A DNA stretch of 64,000 bases from Pedobacter polaris (GTDB lineage Bacteria > Bacteroidota > Bacteroidia > Sphingobacteriales > Sphingobacteriaceae), in NCBI RefSeq assembly GCF_005116505.1, contig NZ_SWBR01000002.1, forward strand, positions 496,314-560,313, read 5' to 3'. Positions 61,370 through 64,000 of the stretch are shown here, one piece after another. The notes beneath the pieces were generated by a model. That model searched no databases. It saw nothing but the letters and a program-made list of their open reading frames with translations, and was not told where the DNA came from. Every line of letters begins with the position of its first letter. The first letter of the stretch is position 1. Position numbers and translations under genes: made by a program.

Positions 61370-61537
61370 TTTTAGGCAGGTCTTCTGACTTACTCTAGTT
61401 TTCCTGTCTTCCCATCCCGATTTATCGGGAAAGTGACTGTAGATTTGAAAAACTTTTTTTAGAGCTTACAGCTGCGGGACAGTTACAGATTTACACTGTA
61501 TTCCCTTTTAATCCTAATTCGAAAATCGGGAACCAAA
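61370..61537 (-). promoter_or_regulatory. Cobalamin (B12) riboswitch
   Basis: The leader on the minus strand has the conserved core ACTGTCCCGCAGCTGTAAG (61465-61483) preceded by GGGAATACAGTGTAAATCTGT-type segment and ends in the B12 box AGTCAGAAGACCTGCC (61375-61390). Helix P-type pairs CCCGAT/ATCGGG lie between. It sits about 100 nt before the btuB ATG. Binding of adenosyl- or methylcobalamin should turn the receptor off. Confidence 0.93.
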
Positions 61538-61545
61538 AAGCGATG

Positions 61546-61553
61546 CAAAGGTA
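61546..61553 (-). promoter_or_regulatory. -7 promoter box of the riboswitch-btuB transcript
   Basis: The minus strand reads TACCTTTG, an exact consensus -7 box about 10 bp upstream of the first conserved riboswitch bases. The -33 region is T-rich without a clean TTTG. Confidence 0.6.
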
Positions 61554-61648
61554 TATTTTAATTTATTAGTAAAAAATGAATAATCATTAATTTAAATAAG
61601 CGTAGGCAAAGCATGCTTATAACATTGAGAACTCATATGCTTATGAAA

Positions 61649-62530
61649 TTAAATCTCATTTAAAAGTTGTTGCTTTAGCACCTCTAATTCGGCTGTTTCA
61701 TCTGCAGGCAATACCGGAAACTTTAAATCCATTGCTGTTAATGTTTCAGCAACTATTTGACTAATTGCTAATCTCGTATACCACTTATTGTCTGCAGGAA
61801 TAACATACCAGGGAGCTTTTTCGGTAGAGGTTTCTCTAATTGCATCTTGATAGGCAGTCATGTATTTATCCCATAATGCTCTTTCTTTTAAATCTCCAGC
61901 AGAAAATTTCCAATTTTTAGATTTATCTTCAATCCTATCCAAAAACCTTTGCTTTTGTTCATCCTTACTTACATGTAAGAAAAATTTAATAACGATAGTT
62001 CCATTTTCTACCAGGTGGCTTTCAAAATTTCTAATGCTCTCGTATCTATTATTCCAGAATTTTTTATCAATTTTTTTAACATCATCATAAGCTGGAATAC
62101 GTTCGCTCATTACATATTCTGGATGTACCTTACAAACTAATACATTCTCGTAATGTGAGCGATTATGAATTCCTATTCTGCCACGTTCTGGCAAAGCTTT
62201 ATAGTGTCGCCATAAATAATCATGCTCATACTCTTCACTATTTGGAGTTTTAAAGCTATATACTTGACAACCTTGAGGATTTAATCCAGACATAACGTGT
62301 TCAATAGCACTATCCTTACCGGCCGCGTCCATAGCTTGAAAAATGATTAATAAGGAATGAGAATTAGCAGCATATAACGTTTCTTGAAGTACAGAGAGTT
62401 CGTCTTTTACTTTTTCTAGCTCTTCTTTGCCATCACTTTTATTTAAATGACCGTTGTAAGTTGTACTAAAATCTTTAAGAGAAAATTTGCCATCTGGCTT
62501 TACTAAATAATTTTTTGTGTTGGTTTTCAA
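61649..62530 (-). CDS. ppk2: Polyphosphate kinase 2 family protein
   Basis: 293 residues. PPK2 transfers phosphate between polyphosphate and nucleotides. Walker A-like AMDAAGKDSAIEHVMSG, lid-like RIGIHNRSHYENVLVCKVHPE, and VIKFFLHVSKDEQKQRFLDR are all present. A single PPK2 domain of about 230 residues suggests class I (ADP-linked) or III. The frame starts at TTG (62530); no ATG fits better. Subclass cannot be set by eye. Confidence 0.93.
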   Translation of the reverse strand: MKTNTKNYLVKPDGKFSLKDFSTTYNGHLNKSDGKEELEKVKDELSVLQETLYAANSHSLLIIFQAMDAAGKDSAIEHVMSGLNPQGCQVYSFKTPNSEEYEHDYLWRHYKALPERGRIGIHNRSHYENVLVCKVHPEYVMSERIPAYDDVKKIDKKFWNNRYESIRNFESHLVENGTIVIKFFLHVSKDEQKQRFLDRIEDKSKNWKFSAGDLKERALWDKYMTAYQDAIRETSTEKAPWYVIPADNKWYTRLAISQIVAETLTAMDLKFPVLPADETAELEVLKQQLLNEI

Positions 62531-62761
62531 AGGGTAAGTTTTTTAAAGGTTAATGTTTTGTTTTATTTTTAAATATAGAGTAAAATTTAAGTAAATTAAA
62601 TACGTTAATTTGTACTTAGAATCTGTTTAATCATTATTTACAAAACGTACCATAAGTAACTCTTGTTTTGCGTTTTTTTTGTATGAAAATAATTTTAAAC
62701 ATTTTTATAGTTTAACACTATTTTAACAGATAATAATTCACGTTTTTTCCATCTTTATACC

Positions 62762-64000
62762 ATGTTTCGAGAAATAAAAAATAAATACGTTCGCTACATT
62801 ACACTACTTATATATTTCATAGTTATTTTCTTTTGTGCGTTACAAGTTAACTTTTTATGGCTTTTTGGTTATTCTCCAAGCTATGCTGATATTAAAAAAC
62901 CAGCACAAAGAGTTGGTTCAGAATTATATACCGCTGATAGTGTTCTAATTGGTCGCTATTTTAAAGAAAATAGAACCCCAGTTGATTTTAATCAAATTTC
63001 TCCTAGCATAATCCATGCATTGGTTGCCACAGAAGATGTTCGTTTTTATAACCATTGGGGTATTGATGCTCAAGCAGTTGGAAGAGCTATTGTAGGAATG
63101 GGAAAAGATGGAGGAGCAAGTACAATTACACAACAATTGGCAAAAAACCTATATCGCACTCGCTACAGCAAATCTTCGGGCTTAATTAAACATGTCCCTT
63201 TAGTTAGGACATTGGTCTCTAAATTTAAAGAATGGATGACGGCCATGAAATTAGAATCCAATTATGAGAAGAACGATATCATAACTATGTATTTAAACAC
63301 CGTTTCATTTGGAAATAATGCATATGGTATTAAAACAGCAGCAAGAATTTATTTTGATAAAGAAGCTAAAGATTTACAAGTCAATGAAGCTGCCTTACTT
63401 GTTGGTATGTTAAAAGGTACAAATCTCTATAACCCAACAAAAAATCCAGCAGGTGCTTTAAATAGAAGAAATATAGTACTTAATCAAATGAACAAGTACA
63501 ATTATTTAAGTAAAGATAGTTTAACATTACTTTCCAAACTTCCAATACAATTAAAAGAAGGTAAAATGAGAGATGCCAGCAGCGGCGATTCTTATTTGCG
63601 AGCTGCAGTTGATAAATATTTAGAAGAGTGGTGCAAGGAGAATAACTACGATTTATATGAAGATGGTTTAAAAATTTACACTACTATCGATTCTAAGTTG
63701 CAAGGCTACGCAGAAGAATCAGTTAAGGATCAAATGAGGATCATCCAAAGAAGATTTTATAATGTATGGGGTAATGAAGATCCGTGGGAAGATTCTGAAC
63801 GTAAAAAAGTAGACTATCCCGATAGGGCTAAAAAGAACCTACCTATTTATGCCATGTTGCAAAAGAAATTTAACAACAATACTGATTCTATTGATGCTTA
63901 TTTTAACAAGAAAAAAAAGATGAAAATCTTCTCTTACAAAGGAGATAGAGATACCTTATTTAGCACGATGGATTCTATCCGCTACTATGGAAAAATCATG
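62762..64000 (+). CDS. Penicillin-binding protein 1A (partial; truncated by window end)
   Basis: The frame is open from the ATG at 62762 to the window end (413 codons seen). A short cytoplasmic start and a membrane helix (about 12-35) are followed by a GT51 glycosyltransferase domain: catalytic Glu in LVATEDVRFYNHWGID, GASTITQQLAKNLYRTR, MYLNTVSFGNNAYGI, and ARIYFDKEAKDLQVNEAALLVGMLKGTNLYNP. The transpeptidase domain begins near DGLKIYTTIDSKLQ but its active-site SxxK lies past the window. Class A PBPs polymerise and crosslink peptidoglycan. Confidence 0.95.
   Translation, partial: MFREIKNKYVRYITLLIYFIVIFFCALQVNFLWLFGYSPSYADIKKPAQRVGSELYTADSVLIGRYFKENRTPVDFNQISPSIIHALVATEDVRFYNHWGIDAQAVGRAIVGMGKDGGASTITQQLAKNLYRTRYSKSSGLIKHVPLVRTLVSKFKEWMTAMKLESNYEKNDIITMYLNTVSFGNNAYGIKTAARIYFDKEAKDLQVNEAALLVGMLKGTNLYNPTKNPAGALNRRNIVLNQMNKYNYLSKDSLTLLSKLPIQLKEGKMRDASSGDSYLRAAVDKYLEEWCKENNYDLYEDGLKIYTTIDSKLQGYAEESVKDQMRIIQRRFYNVWGNEDPWEDSERKKVDYPDRAKKNLPIYAMLQKKFNNNTDSIDAYFNKKKKMKIFSYKGDRDTLFSTMDSIRYYGKIM

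Noticed and set aside
1-64000. tRNA genes, rRNA genes, insertion sequences, prophage or integrase
   Set aside because: No tRNA arm signatures or ribosomal RNA motifs were noticed, and no transposase or integrase protein is present.

Overview
The window looks like a chromosome segment of a Bacteroidota bacterium in the Sphingobacteriaceae (Pedobacter-like). The DNA is AT-rich. Shine-Dalgarno sequences are inconspicuous, and several genes have a Bacteroidota-type -7 box (TAnnTTTG) only a few bases before the start codon. The gene families are typical of the phylum: TonB receptors with carboxypeptidase-like N-termini, DUF4249, DUF4876, DUF6850 and S46 peptidase. There are no rRNA or tRNA genes, insertion sequences, prophage or CRISPR arrays. 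Most genes are ordinary chromosomal genes, and family assignments come from reading the proteins without database searches.

Layout. 1-6 kb: a membrane protein, MgtE, biotin synthase, Ohr and a FUSC-type membrane protein. 6.0-6.95 kb: a gene-free stretch holding what I judge the most novel item, a roughly 520-nt plus-strand structured RNA candidate. It is made of two 158-bp tandem units, a bulged hairpin and an intrinsic terminator, ends 60 bp before phoH, and carries six copies of TCGCAAGA, all with GCAA placed to form a tetraloop. 7-22 kb: PhoH, a Tet-type exporter, a DUF763/endonuclease V operon, a broken FxLYD-like gene, two paralogous TPR proteins, GyrA, and a Y-family polymerase paired with a short DnaE (mutasome-like). 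22-31.5 kb: HemF, an MFS transporter, a fasciclin lipoprotein, a two-component system, and a TonB receptor/DUF4249 pair.

31.6-41.6 kb: a thioesterase-like protein, an AlbA_2 protein, a MATE exporter, then a four-gene operon (TonB receptor, DUF4876 lipoprotein, DUF6850 barrel, di-heme cytochrome c peroxidase). Its promoter is bracketed by two Fur-family-like 7-1-7 palindromes, which points to metal-controlled outer-membrane uptake. 41.7-52.2 kb: Pol IV with an abutting exported hydrolase, lipoproteins, a pseudouridine synthase, an HDAC-family deacetylase, kynureninase/bestrophin, a frameshifted flavin-reductase-like gene, and an overlapping methionine sulfoxide reductase/3-methyladenine glycosylase pair. 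52.3-64 kb: an S46 dipeptidyl peptidase, a small-RNA candidate, an overlapping Dph6-like ATPase/sirtuin pair, a class A beta-lactamase-fold protein, a BtuB-like receptor behind a cobalamin riboswitch, PPK2, and the start of a penicillin-binding protein 1A that runs off the window.

DNA repair and damage tolerance is heavily represented (endonuclease V, DUF763, two Y-family polymerases, a second DnaE, MPG glycosylase), but in separate operons. Intergenic regions carry palindromic REP-like elements and fragments of an interspersed repeat.
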